From Nitrospira defluvii (GTDB lineage: Bacteria > Nitrospirota > Nitrospiria > Nitrospirales > Nitrospiraceae), in assembly GCA_011525625.1 (NCBI GenBank), contig WYAX01000020.1, positions 186,001-250,000 of the forward strand: 64,000 nt of DNA, written 5' to 3'. Shown here one piece after another: positions 42,898 to 51,246 of this stretch; position 1 is the first letter of the stretch, and each line of letters opens with the position of its first letter. The notes under the pieces are model-generated. The model searched no databases. It saw nothing but the letters and a program-made list of their open reading frames with translations, and had not been told where the DNA came from. A program made the translations under genes and the position numbers.

Positions 42898-44838
42898 ATG
42901 TTGCACCGCACGAGTGTCCGTATCGGTGGTCTCGCGTTCCTCACGCTGCTCCTGCTGATGGGCGGCTGGGCTCTCTTCTGGTCGCAATCCGACCGGCCTT
43001 TCAAGGTTCCTGAACAGGATTTTCACCGGTTTCCCGGCGTGTCAGGGCCCAGTCATGTCACCGTTGTGCCACCAAACGTTCCGACCTCGTGGAGCACGTA
43101 TGGGCAGGGATCAGACAGTCGCCTGGCGATCCTCCTGACTGATCCGGACTCCTGCTGGCTGGGTTTGGCTCATGGGCTCAAGTCGATCGGCGTGCCGTTT
43201 CGCATCACACGAGATGTGCGCGAAGCCCTGTCCCATCAGACAGTGCTGGTCTATCCGATAATTTCGGGCAAGGTGTTCAAGCCGGAGGAACTCCAGGCGC
43301 TGGCGGAATTTCCGAAGGCTGGTGGCACGTTGATTGGCGTGCAGGTGTTGGGTGGTGGATTGAACCAGGTGTTCGGATTTCGTGAGGCCGTCGCCTCGCG
43401 CCAGCGGTATGACCTGACATTGGCCGCGACTGATCCGTTGCTGGCCGAGCTGAGCGATCCACAAGAGCGAACGTTGCGGATCGGTGTTCGGGAGAAGCAT
43501 CTGGAAGTGATGGGCACGTACGGCTACACCGACGCGACGACACCGCTCGTGCGATTCGACGACGGGACGGCCGCTGTGACTCAGATGATCTACGGACGTG
43601 GCCGGGCCTATGCCATCGGCGTGGATCTCGGCTTTCTGCTGTCGAAGGGGTACAACAATCGCGGAGACGAACTGGTCCGGACTTTCGACAATCAGTTCGA
43701 TCCGACGTTGGATGTATGGCTGCGGCTGCTCAAATCGATCTATCGCACGGCGGAAGAGCGGGCGATCACGCTCGGGACGGTGCCGTTCGGGAAATCGCTG
43801 TCCGTCATGTTGACGCACGATGTGGATTTTACCCAGTCGATCAAGAACGCGGTGGACTATGCGGAGTATGAAAAGAGTCAGGGAGTGGTCGGTACCTATT
43901 TCATTCAAGTGAAGTATATTCGCGACTACAACGACGACATCTTCTTCAACGACGAAGGGGTGCGGTATCTGGCTCGTCTGAGCGAACTCGGGATGGAGCT
44001 GGGAAGTCATACGATCGCGCATTCGAAGGTGTTCGATCAGTTTCCCTTGGGGACCGGCCGAGAAGCCTATCCGTCGTATGCGCCGTTTGTGAAAAGCCGG
44101 AGAACTGCCCTCAACGCCAGCCTCCTGGGCGAATTGCGGGTCAGTAAATTTCTGATCGATCACTTTTCCGGACAGACGATTGTCTCGTTCAGACCGGGAG
44201 AGCTCTCGAATCCTTTTGGACTCCCTCAAGCGCTCCTTGCGACGGGGTTTCGTTTCAGTTCGACCGCCACGGCCAATAACTCGCTTACCCATCTGCCCTA
44301 TCAATTGACCTATGACCGCCTGAGGGACGGTGAAGTCGAGGTGTTTGAGTTTCCCGTCACGATCGAAGACGAAGAACTCCCGAAACTGGGCGACCGGCTT
44401 CCGCAGGCGCTGGAGTTGGCAGGGAAGCTCAGCCGCTATGGCGGTTCGGTGGTGGTGCTCATTCATCCGAACGTTCTCGACCACAAGCTCGCCTTCGAGA
44501 AGGGGTTCGTGGAAGGGGTGCGCCCCTATGCCTGGTTCGGTTCGGTGGGGGAGTTCGGCCGGTGGTGGGCGGCGCGCAACCAGGTTCAGGTGGATGTGGC
44601 GCGCGATTTGGCGGGGATGCGTGTGACGCTGACGGTGCCGAGTCCCGTGGCCGGGTTGACGATCGAGGTCCCGAACGGATGGGAACTGGCGCGTTCCGGC
44701 TCCTCTGTGCGAGGGCTGACACAACAGGGCACTATCCTGACAGCCCCCGAGTTGCAGGGCACCCATACCGTCCTGCTGACGCCGCGAGCCCACGTGCCCG
44801 CCGGCCGGAATGCGGCGGCGGCCGGTCATCGTGCGTAA
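42898..44838 (+). CDS. Exported polysaccharide deacetylase (NodB-type) with N-terminal GATase-like domain
   Basis: A 646-residue protein with an N-terminal membrane anchor (LAFLTLLLLMGGWALFW), a domain of about 200 residues resembling a class I glutamine amidotransferase-like (BPL_N or ThuA-type) fold (SRLAILLTDPDSCWL), and a NodB polysaccharide deacetylase domain from about residue 295. The catalytic metal site is present: Asp308 and Asp310 in MLTHDVD and His371 and His375 in GSHTIAHS. RPGEL follows at the expected distance. It likely removes N-acetyl groups from the exported glycan, as PgaB does for PNAG. The ATG at 42898 lies four bases after the preceding stop. Confidence 0.87.
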   Translation: MLHRTSVRIGGLAFLTLLLLMGGWALFWSQSDRPFKVPEQDFHRFPGVSGPSHVTVVPPNVPTSWSTYGQGSDSRLAILLTDPDSCWLGLAHGLKSIGVPFRITRDVREALSHQTVLVYPIISGKVFKPEELQALAEFPKAGGTLIGVQVLGGGLNQVFGFREAVASRQRYDLTLAATDPLLAELSDPQERTLRIGVREKHLEVMGTYGYTDATTPLVRFDDGTAAVTQMIYGRGRAYAIGVDLGFLLSKGYNNRGDELVRTFDNQFDPTLDVWLRLLKSIYRTAEERAITLGTVPFGKSLSVMLTHDVDFTQSIKNAVDYAEYEKSQGVVGTYFIQVKYIRDYNDDIFFNDEGVRYLARLSELGMELGSHTIAHSKVFDQFPLGTGREAYPSYAPFVKSRRTALNASLLGELRVSKFLIDHFSGQTIVSFRPGELSNPFGLPQALLATGFRFSSTATANNSLTHLPYQLTYDRLRDGEVEVFEFPVTIEDEELPKLGDRLPQALELAGKLSRYGGSVVVLIHPNVLDHKLAFEKGFVEGVRPYAWFGSVGEFGRWWAARNQVQVDVARDLAGMRVTLTVPSPVAGLTIEVPNGWELARSGSSVRGLTQQGTILTAPELQGTHTVLLTPRAHVPAGRNAAAAGHRA

Positions 44839-44904
44839 CTTGATTTCAAACGATTTGGCGGCAGCGACGGCTTCCTGAGAGGGAACGATAGTGGAGGCTG
44901 TGCG

Positions 44905-46017
44905 TTAAGCCGTGCGTGCCTGCGGAGGGATGGCGGGAGCCGGGTGGTGAGTCCTCACGTTCGACTGCGCCATAAACGGAAGTAAGTGTTCCTGCGCCTC
45001 GACGGTCGTGAGCGCGTTGCACAAGTGTGTCAGCCGTTCAGCGGTCATCCAAGGCAGATTCGACAGGGCTTCGGCTGCCCGATAGCACACCCACCAATGC
45101 TCATCATCCAGGAGCGCGATGAGCCGCACTTCATCTTCTTCGACTCCAACCTTGCCCAATGCCGATGCCGCTTGAAGTCGAACAAACCACGTGGGATGAG
45201 AGAGATGCGCGCGAATCATCGTCACATCTCGCGGGTCGCTGCATTCTCCAAAGAGAAACAAGCAGGCGGCCAGCACGTCATCAGATGGTGTTCCCTTTTG
45301 GAGCAACGCTCTGAGCGGCGGGAGTGCGTGCTGGCTCTGGGTAGCCGCAAGATGGCGGATGAGGCGAGCGCCGATTTCCGGGCTGGCTTCACAGGCGGCC
45401 TTCGCGATGGCGTCGGCGGCGATGTCCGCACCGGCCGGTTCGAACATGGCGACCACCTTGAGGGGTGACCAATCGCTACGGCGACTGATGACGGGAATCA
45501 AGAGAGGGATCGCCGCCTTCGGGTCGATGTGCAGCAGCGCTTTGGCGGCGACTAAGGAGACAAACGCGTTGTCCGCCTGCAACATCGCGGCGAGCTCATT
45601 CCAGATTGATCGTTCCTTCAGGTGACCAAGCGTCACGACGGCCAGCAATCGGCGGCGGAGCAGTCTGGCGTGGAGGAGTTGTTTCGCGAACTGGTCCGTT
45701 CCGGTTCGTCTGGCGAGTTCCTTCAGATTTGTGCGTGCCTCCCCGCGAATGGACTCATAGCAATGGTTCCAGAGATAGAGCAGCACGAGGTGGTCGCGAG
45801 TGGTGAGCGGGGGAAGCGTGTCCGGCACCTCGACGACACATTGGGCGAGTAGCGGCCGCCAGGTTTCGGTGACGGCGCGGCGGCGTCGGTCTTTGTTGCG
45901 GCGAATGAACCGGAGCAGAAGAATCCCCAGCAGGAGCAACAACACGGCCGAATAAATGGAGATTGCGGCGATGCTGCCGATGCGAAGGGTCAGGTTTGAC
46001 TGGTCGAGGGCCAGCAC
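44905..46017 (-). CDS. Membrane-anchored HEAT-repeat protein
   Basis: A 370-residue protein. The N-terminal membrane segment (IAAISIYSAVLLLLLGILLL) is followed by a basic stretch and about 300 residues of helical repeats of HEAT type, e.g. FVSLVAAKALLHIDPKAAIPLL and FVRLQAASALGKVGVEEDEV. The last repeat includes HWWVCYRAAEALSNLP. It probably acts as a scaffold at the inner membrane. The GTG at 46017 has GGGAGGAG eight bases upstream. It follows the response regulator gene by 22 bases and converges with the deacetylase gene, so it likely belongs to the exopolysaccharide locus. Confidence 0.83.
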   Translation of the reverse strand: MLALDQSNLTLRIGSIAAISIYSAVLLLLLGILLLRFIRRNKDRRRRAVTETWRPLLAQCVVEVPDTLPPLTTRDHLVLLYLWNHCYESIRGEARTNLKELARRTGTDQFAKQLLHARLLRRRLLAVVTLGHLKERSIWNELAAMLQADNAFVSLVAAKALLHIDPKAAIPLLIPVISRRSDWSPLKVVAMFEPAGADIAADAIAKAACEASPEIGARLIRHLAATQSQHALPPLRALLQKGTPSDDVLAACLFLFGECSDPRDVTMIRAHLSHPTWFVRLQAASALGKVGVEEDEVRLIALLDDEHWWVCYRAAEALSNLPWMTAERLTHLCNALTTVEAQEHLLPFMAQSNVRTHHPAPAIPPQARTA

Positions 46018-46039
46018 GCGACTCCTCCCGGTGGGTCGC

Positions 46040-46435
46040 TCAGGCCGCCTGACTGACGAACCGCTTCAGTCGACTGGTCAGTTCGCGTGGGTTGAATGGC
46101 TTGACCATATAATCGTTGGCGCCGTTCTCCAAGGCACGCTTGATGTCATGCTCGCTCCCGTCGGCCGTCAGCATGACGATCGGCACTGCTCCCCAACCCT
46201 CGCGCGCTCTCAGATAGGTCAGCACTTGCAGTCCGCTCAGAAACGGAAGCATCACATCCAGCAGCACAATATCCGGGGGTGCCATGGTATCGGCGAGTTC
46301 CTGCGCCTGTCGGCCGTCTTTGGCGTGGATGACCTGATAACTCGCCCGTTCCAACAGAAACGTCAGCAAGCTTGCCGTGTCTTCCTCATCTTCCACCATG
46401 AGCACTCTAGGTTTGGGACTTGCGGGGCTTTCCAT
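46040..46435 (-). CDS. Single-domain response regulator (CheY-like)
   Basis: A 131-residue receiver domain without output domain. It shows the acidic pair in VLMVEDEED, the phospho-acceptor Asp in IVLLDVMLP, the Thr in MLTADG and the conserved Lys in MVKPFNPREL. It is likely phosphorylated by a histidine kinase or through an Hpt protein such as the one encoded at 46654-46980. It precedes the HEAT-repeat gene by 22 bases, pointing to signal control of the polysaccharide system. Confidence 0.92.
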   Translation of the reverse strand: MESPASPKPRVLMVEDEEDTASLLTFLLERASYQVIHAKDGRQAQELADTMAPPDIVLLDVMLPFLSGLQVLTYLRAREGWGAVPIVMLTADGSEHDIKRALENGANDYMVKPFNPRELTSRLKRFVSQAA

Positions 46436-46653
46436 GCACGCGCTCCTTCGGTGTCGAAGAGTGAGGGGCTAACGCTTCAGATGCCCTAGTCCGGACACGT
46501 TCATTCTTTTGTAGCACGGAATCCTCTAAACGCACGAAAACTTCTTCATTTTCGCCTTTGGTACGCAATGCCCGGGCGGGCGGTTGGTGCCGGTTAGGGC
46601 TCAGCAGCCGGCCGTCGATGGATTATGTGCCCGCGGGAGACTGTGCACTTCGG
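46436..46653. other. Intergenic stretch between Hpt and response regulator genes
   Basis: A 218-base gap that probably holds the promoter of the response regulator and HEAT genes. No convincing promoter pair, terminator or repeat could be picked out by eye. Confidence 0.3.
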
Positions 46654-46980
46654 CTACTCATAGGTAATCTCCACGCGTTCAAGATACGATGCCAGGGTCG
46701 CAAGGGTTTTGCGAATCGATGATTCATCGGCGGCCTTGGCCGCCTCCTCCACGTGAGCTGCGATGGTGGTCATGACGTGAAAGCCATAACTGCCGCTGAC
46801 CCCTTTCATGCCGTGGGCGACCCGCTTGATCGTGTCGAAGTCGTGTGCGGAGACGGCCTCAGTCATCACCGTGATTTCTTTCTGCCGATTGGCCATGAAT
46901 TTGGGAATCAATGGCTCGAATGACGAGTCCACCAGCACCACAATCGGTCCGGCTCCGCCGTCGGACATCGCGGGTGTCAT
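46654..46980 (-). CDS. Hpt-domain phosphotransfer protein
   Basis: A 108-residue single Hpt domain. The phospho-accepting His sits in VAHGMKGVSGSYGF (family pattern AHxLKGxSxxxG). Hpt proteins relay phosphate between receiver domains. The ATG at 46980 follows the stop of the GAF-PAS-REC gene by five bases; the two are a gene pair. No histidine kinase is in the neighbourhood. Confidence 0.88.
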   Translation of the reverse strand: MTPAMSDGGAGPIVVLVDSSFEPLIPKFMANRQKEITVMTEAVSAHDFDTIKRVAHGMKGVSGSYGFHVMTTIAAHVEEAAKAADESSIRKTLATLASYLERVEITYE

Positions 46981-46985
46981 CTCGC

Positions 46986-48353
46986 TCACAGGGCCGCCTC
47001 CTTTGTCCGGACGATCGCATGCTGCTGAATGGCCTCCAGTAGCGTGTGTTTTTTGATGGGTTTGGTCAGATGTGCGGTAAAGCCGACGGCCTGGGCTTTC
47101 TCGATGTCTTCCGTCAAACCATTGCCGGTCAGGGCGATAATCGGTGTCGCGTCGCGTCCCTGCTCCGCTTCCCATGCCCTGATGCTGTGTACCGCCTCGT
47201 AGCCGTCCATGACCGGCATCTGAACATCCATCAGGACCAGGTCGTATTGGCCGGCTTGAAACTTCTTCACCCCCACGGCACCGTTTTCGGCCAGATCGAG
47301 GCGGTAGGGCAAGGCTTTCAATAAGAGTGTGATCAGGACTCGATTGTCTTCCATGTCTTCGACCAGCAGGATGTGAAGGGGATAGGGATCAGAAGGGGCG
47401 GACCGATCCGGCATCGGTTGTTGCGCGGGTCGAGCACACTCCGGGGAGCGCAGCGTGTTTTCCACCGTGATCAGGAGCCGTTTGCGGCTGATCCAGAGAA
47501 GCCAGTCGCTCCGGCGCTCCTGGTCGGGGAAGAGGGCCAGTGAGACCTGTGTGGTGATCGGTGCACCGTCTCTCCCTCGGCCGATGGTCTCTCCCTGCCA
47601 GCGGCCCTGCTCCTTCAGGAGTGGGAACGCCATGGTGTCGATCTTGGCGATCTCGGCAGCGGTGTAGAGTTCCCTCCACGATTTTCCGATGAGCGCGGTC
47701 GGTTCATACCCGTACTGTGCGGCATGCGCGTGGTTCATATAGGTATAGCGACCTGTCTCGTCGAGGAAGGCGATTCCGTCGAGTGCCTGCTCGGCGGCAA
47801 AGAGAAATGTCGATCGCAGCGAGTCTGCCTGTTCGAGCTTGGCCACGTGAATCGCGAGTTGGCGATGGCGCAACCGAAGCTCGAATTGGGCGACCACTTG
47901 GCGGCCGAGCACGGTCAGGGCTTGTTTGTCTTGCGCAGAGAGTCGCTTCGGAACCCGATCGATGACGCAGAGCGTTCCGAGGGCATGCCCCTCCCGATCT
48001 ATGAGGGGCACGCCGGCATAAAATCGAATGTGCGGTTCCCCCGTCACCAGCGGATTGGTCGCGAATCGTACATCTCCTAGCGCGTCCGGCACTTCGAACA
48101 TATCCCGCTGCAGGATCGCGTGCGCACAAAAGGCGATATCACGAGAGGTGTGGCAGGCTGCCACGCCGGTCTTGGCTTTGAACCATTGACGGAGCGGATC
48201 AATCAGGCTGATCAACGCAATCGGCACCTGGCAGATCTGTGCCGCCAACTGCACGAGCTCGTCAAACGGCGCTTCAGGCTCAGTATCGAGGATCTCATAC
48301 CGTTTCAATGCCTCGACCCGCTGTGCTTCATGGTCAGGATAGGGTGCGATCAA
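46986..48353 (-). CDS. GAF-PAS-receiver protein without kinase domain
   Basis: About 455 residues. A GAF domain (about 20-165; LAAQICQVPIALISLID, FCAHAIL, FYAGVPLID, GTLCVIDRVPKRLS) is followed by a PAS domain (about 185-300; DGIAFLDETGRYTYMN, GYEPTALIGKSW) and a receiver domain (about 330-450; ILLVEDMEDNR, LVLMDVQMPVMDGYEA with the phospho-Asp, TKPIKK). No DHp or HATPase domain is present. The TTG at 48353 is chosen because GTGGAG precedes it and the family N-terminus (EALKRYEILDT) follows; the frame is open to an ATG at 48464 without ribosome binding site. Confidence 0.85.
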   Translation of the reverse strand: MIAPYPDHEAQRVEALKRYEILDTEPEAPFDELVQLAAQICQVPIALISLIDPLRQWFKAKTGVAACHTSRDIAFCAHAILQRDMFEVPDALGDVRFATNPLVTGEPHIRFYAGVPLIDREGHALGTLCVIDRVPKRLSAQDKQALTVLGRQVVAQFELRLRHRQLAIHVAKLEQADSLRSTFLFAAEQALDGIAFLDETGRYTYMNHAHAAQYGYEPTALIGKSWRELYTAAEIAKIDTMAFPLLKEQGRWQGETIGRGRDGAPITTQVSLALFPDQERRSDWLLWISRKRLLITVENTLRSPECARPAQQPMPDRSAPSDPYPLHILLVEDMEDNRVLITLLLKALPYRLDLAENGAVGVKKFQAGQYDLVLMDVQMPVMDGYEAVHSIRAWEAEQGRDATPIIALTGNGLTEDIEKAQAVGFTAHLTKPIKKHTLLEAIQQHAIVRTKEAAL

Positions 48354-48703
48354 TGGCGTGTGTCTCCACAAAATTCCCGCGAGAATGGTCTTGTTGCTCT
48401 GTCCGGCGGAACCGTCTTGCTCTCCTCTTCTCCTTATCGGATGTGGGCGAGCGACCTTGAGCATTTGACTGGTGGCGATGTATCGAGCCGTTCGGAGGAG
48501 GTCCAGACGGGCTCTGTGTCGCTGTGTACGAATCTGGTACAGAGAATATTTTCAAGGTGTCGCAGAAGATCGGTTCGCGCATGGTGTGGCTGATATGAGC
48601 AAAATTATTGATGAGACTTGAGGCTCCTGCCCACGCGTGGTATGTAAAAAGATCGCCTCCACACATAGAGGCCGAGCTGTTTCACATATTGAGGATGAAC
48701 CGC
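48354..48703. other. Intergenic region between divergent genes
   Basis: A 350-base gap, if the GAF gene starts at 48353. It holds the divergent control region; the plus-strand promoter candidate at 48618-48646 is the only element I can name. Confidence 0.35.
48618..48646 (+). promoter_or_regulatory. Putative promoter of the lipoprotein gene at 48704
   Basis: TTGAGG (48618-48623), a 17-base spacer ending in TGG, and TATGTA (48641-48646). The TG before the -10 box may compensate for its weakness. Confidence 0.35.
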
Positions 48704-49189
48704 ATGAAACACCACGCGTTGTCGATATTCTCCCTCGCTGCAAGCTTGTTGCTGATACAGGCCTGTAGTCACACGCCGCGGCTGCAAGAGGCTGTCTGGG
48801 GCCAACCGGCGGTAGGAGAAATCTCCTTACACCGTGGAGAGAATGCGGTGCTTGCCGGCGAGTGGGAATATGAAGAAGGCGGCGTGGTGGTGCCGTTACG
48901 GTTGGATCGATTCGGCAACGGCTCGTACGATTTTAAGGACGGACGGTTTCGGACCGATGTACTGTCCGATCACCGGTGGGCAGGGGCCTGGGCTCAGCAG
49001 GAAAATGATCGTGAAGGCGGATTTGAAATTACCCTCTCGCCGGACTTTTCAGAAGGCGACGGCCGCTGGTGGTATACCCGGATTGAAGAAGACCATGCCC
49101 CGAGCAAAGCCGGTGGGCATTTTCATGTCGTGAAGGTGCAATCGATGGCAGAGCATCATCCGGGGCCTGCCGAACAGGCGCCTCACTAG
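48704..49189 (+). CDS. Hypothetical lipoprotein, 161 aa
   Basis: Signal peptide with lipobox LIQAC, then a compact beta-rich domain with many aromatic residues (LAGEWEYEEGG, RWAGAWAQQEN, GRWWYTRIEED). The pattern suggests a small lipocalin-like or beta-sandwich fold, but no family is recognised. The ATG at 48704 has GAGG 8-11 bases upstream; the frame is open to 48608. It is convergent with the dehydrogenase gene, only three bases apart. Confidence 0.7.
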   Translation: MKHHALSIFSLAASLLLIQACSHTPRLQEAVWGQPAVGEISLHRGENAVLAGEWEYEEGGVVVPLRLDRFGNGSYDFKDGRFRTDVLSDHRWAGAWAQQENDREGGFEITLSPDFSEGDGRWWYTRIEEDHAPSKAGGHFHVVKVQSMAEHHPGPAEQAPH

Positions 49190-49192
49190 CCG

Positions 49193-50068
49193 TTATCTCG
49201 TGTTCCCTTCCGCCGGATCCACTCGCTCATACAGTGCGGAGTAATCCACCTCTCCCAAACCTCGGGCGATCGTGTCGGTGAGGAGCGATCGCACTCCCCG
49301 CAGCCCGTCGGTTGAGAGGTGCGCCTGGTCGGCCGCCGCCAGACACAGGTCGACATCTTTGAGCAGATGCCGGGTTGAAAAGTTCGGCTGTTCGTACTGT
49401 CGCGTCGCCAGTCGCGGTAGTTTCTTGTCGAACATCGGGGCATACAGCGCGCTCTTTCGTAGGAGGTCCATGAAGGTGTCCCGATTGACACCGCCTTCGC
49501 GAATCAGTCCGAAGCTGAGGGCAAAGGCTGCCATTTCTGCGGCGATCAACTGATTCAACGCGAGTTTCATCACGGCAGCTTTGCCCACCGGCCCGATCAG
49601 GCGCACGTCCGATCCCAAGGCGTGAAACAACGGCGTCCATTCGGCATAGTCTTCCGGCCTCCCGCCGACCATGATCAACAGCGTGCCTGCCTTGGCTTCC
49701 GTGATGCTGCCGAGGACCGGCGCCTCGAGGTAGCGACCGCCAAGCCGCGTGACCTCTTCGTCAATCGAGCGGCTTTCCGACGGCCCGATCGTCCCCATCT
49801 GGATGATCGTACGCTCCTTGATCGCGGGACTGGTTCGTGGATCGAACAGGACGGCACGGATGGCGGCTGCGTCCGCCAGGAGCAGTACCACCACCTGTGC
49901 CTTCGACATGGCTGCTGCAGCGGTCGGCGCGATACGGATGCCGTGTTGCCGGAGTGCATGCGTTTTTTCGACAGAGCGGTTATAGACCGACAGGAAATGC
50001 CCCGCGGCATGCAGCCGCTCCGCAACCGCTTCGCCCAACAATCCTGTCCCCAGCAACGCGACGTTCAT
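49193..50068 (-). CDS. 3-hydroxyisobutyrate dehydrogenase-family NAD(P) oxidoreductase
   Basis: A 291-residue beta-hydroxyacid dehydrogenase. The Rossmann motif is ALLGTGLLGEAVAERL, the substrate motif APVLGSITEAKAGTLLIMVGG (family G-x-x-x-A-x-x-G-x-L), and the catalytic Lys is in GKAAVMKLALNQL. It could act on glyoxylate/succinic semialdehyde or hydroxyisobutyrate-like substrates. It is complete and has no frame disruption. The gene stands alone between a lipoprotein gene and a family B repeat. Confidence 0.88.
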   Translation of the reverse strand: MNVALLGTGLLGEAVAERLHAAGHFLSVYNRSVEKTHALRQHGIRIAPTAAAAMSKAQVVVLLLADAAAIRAVLFDPRTSPAIKERTIIQMGTIGPSESRSIDEEVTRLGGRYLEAPVLGSITEAKAGTLLIMVGGRPEDYAEWTPLFHALGSDVRLIGPVGKAAVMKLALNQLIAAEMAAFALSFGLIREGGVNRDTFMDLLRKSALYAPMFDKKLPRLATRQYEQPNFSTRHLLKDVDLCLAAADQAHLSTDGLRGVRSLLTDTIARGLGEVDYSALYERVDPAEGNTR

Positions 50069-50134
50069 GACAGACCTCCGATGATGGTGACGCGAGCGGG
50101 CATGGTACAGAGAAGCGGCAGGGATGAAAAGGGC

Positions 50135-50287
50135 TAGCCCGGATTATTCATGACGATTCGTCGCGAACTCGCCCAGCCGCGTCATGGGACCGGCGTGCGG
50201 AGCCGTGAGGCGAGCCCGTCGGCCGCAGGCTTGTCGGAACAGCGGATCGGCGAGTGCTGCAGAAGTGGTCATCAATAATGCGGGCTA
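50135..50287 (-). repeat. Palindromic repeat, family B copy 2
   Basis: A 153-base imperfect palindrome that, read on the minus strand, starts TAGCCCGCATTATTGATGA and ends in TCATGAATAATCCGGGCTA. Its first three bases are the TAG stop codon of the cysQ-like gene. It aligns with 20284-20410 through CACTTCTGC, CTCGCCGA, GGGCTCGC and TTCGCGACGAA segments. Confidence 0.78.
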
Positions 50288-51097
50288 GGGTGTGGGCGAA
50301 CGAGTGCCCGTCTGTGCGGCGCTATGTCGGATGACGTGTGCGCGTGCCGGTGCCGACAGGCTCGATCCGATCGCCAAGGTGCCCGACAGTCTCGGATCGG
50401 AACGGTTGAAGGCGAACGGCTGGCCGGCCGCGGTCGTGGCCTGTCCCCCGCTTTCCTCAATGAGCAGGACGCCGGCGGCAATGTCCCACTCGTTGCCGCC
50501 ACTGAGGGTGATGGCCGCATCGGCTTGCCCGGCTGCGACCAGCGCGAGGGCGTAGGCGATGGAGCCGATGGGACGGCATCGAACATGAGGCTCAAGGCCT
50601 TCAAACCGGCCGACTCGCAGCTCCCAGGGATTGACGAGCGCGAGCGGCCGCTCGCCCGAGGCAAATGGAGGCAGAGCAGGTTCGAGGAAGCGCTCCATCC
50701 GGAAGCCTCGCCCCCGTATGGCCGAGAAGAATTCGCCGGTCGACGGATTGAAAATTGCGGCGACGACCGGCGAGCCCTGTTCGACCAGGGCCACCGACAG
50801 GCAATATTCCGGCAGGCCTCGTACGAAGGCACGCGTGCCGTCGATCGGATCGACAATCCACACACGTGTTCGGCTCAAACGCTCGTCATTGTCGGTGGTT
50901 TCCTCCGACAGCCAGCCGTCGTCAGGAAAGGCGGTCGACAACCGGTCGTGCAGGATGCGATTGACGGCGAGGTCGGCGGAGGTGACCGGTGAATGATCAG
51001 CCTTCGTGTACGTTTCAAATCCGGCAGACGAGAGACGACGTGCCTCTCGACCGGCCTGCTGCATGGCCTCCATCAGCAGGGCGAGTTCACGATCCAT
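50285..51097 (-). CDS. cysQ: CysQ-like 3'(2'),5'-bisphosphate nucleotidase / inositol monophosphatase family
   Basis: A 270-residue Mg-dependent, Li-sensitive-type phosphatase fold. The metal-binding motifs are SEET, WIVDPIDGTRAF and the C-terminal GGNEWDIAAGVLLIEESGG. It shows the CysQ-like start KADHSPVTSADLAVN. It probably recycles 3'-phosphoadenosine 5'-phosphate from sulfate assimilation; an inositol-phosphatase role cannot be excluded. The TAG stop coincides with the start of a family B repeat. Confidence 0.88.
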   Translation of the reverse strand: MDRELALLMEAMQQAGREARRLSSAGFETYTKADHSPVTSADLAVNRILHDRLSTAFPDDGWLSEETTDNDERLSRTRVWIVDPIDGTRAFVRGLPEYCLSVALVEQGSPVVAAIFNPSTGEFFSAIRGRGFRMERFLEPALPPFASGERPLALVNPWELRVGRFEGLEPHVRCRPIGSIAYALALVAAGQADAAITLSGGNEWDIAAGVLLIEESGGQATTAAGQPFAFNRSDPRLSGTLAIGSSLSAPARAHVIRHSAAQTGTRSPTP

Positions 51098-51246
51098 GAT
51101 GTCGCAGCTCCTGATCCATCAGGGGGAAGGAACGGAGTCGTTCCCATCCTTCACCGTACCAGGTCTTGGCGCCGGAACAAAGTCCGGAGTGGCTTGCTGC
51201 CGGAGGTGGCTCTTGACCATCCCGCGGCTTCCGCGTACAAGCTGGG

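Noticed and set aside
43111-44829. Long minus-strand frame of 572 codons opposite the deacetylase
   Set aside because: Shadow frame; the plus-strand frame contains all catalytic motifs of a NodB deacetylase.
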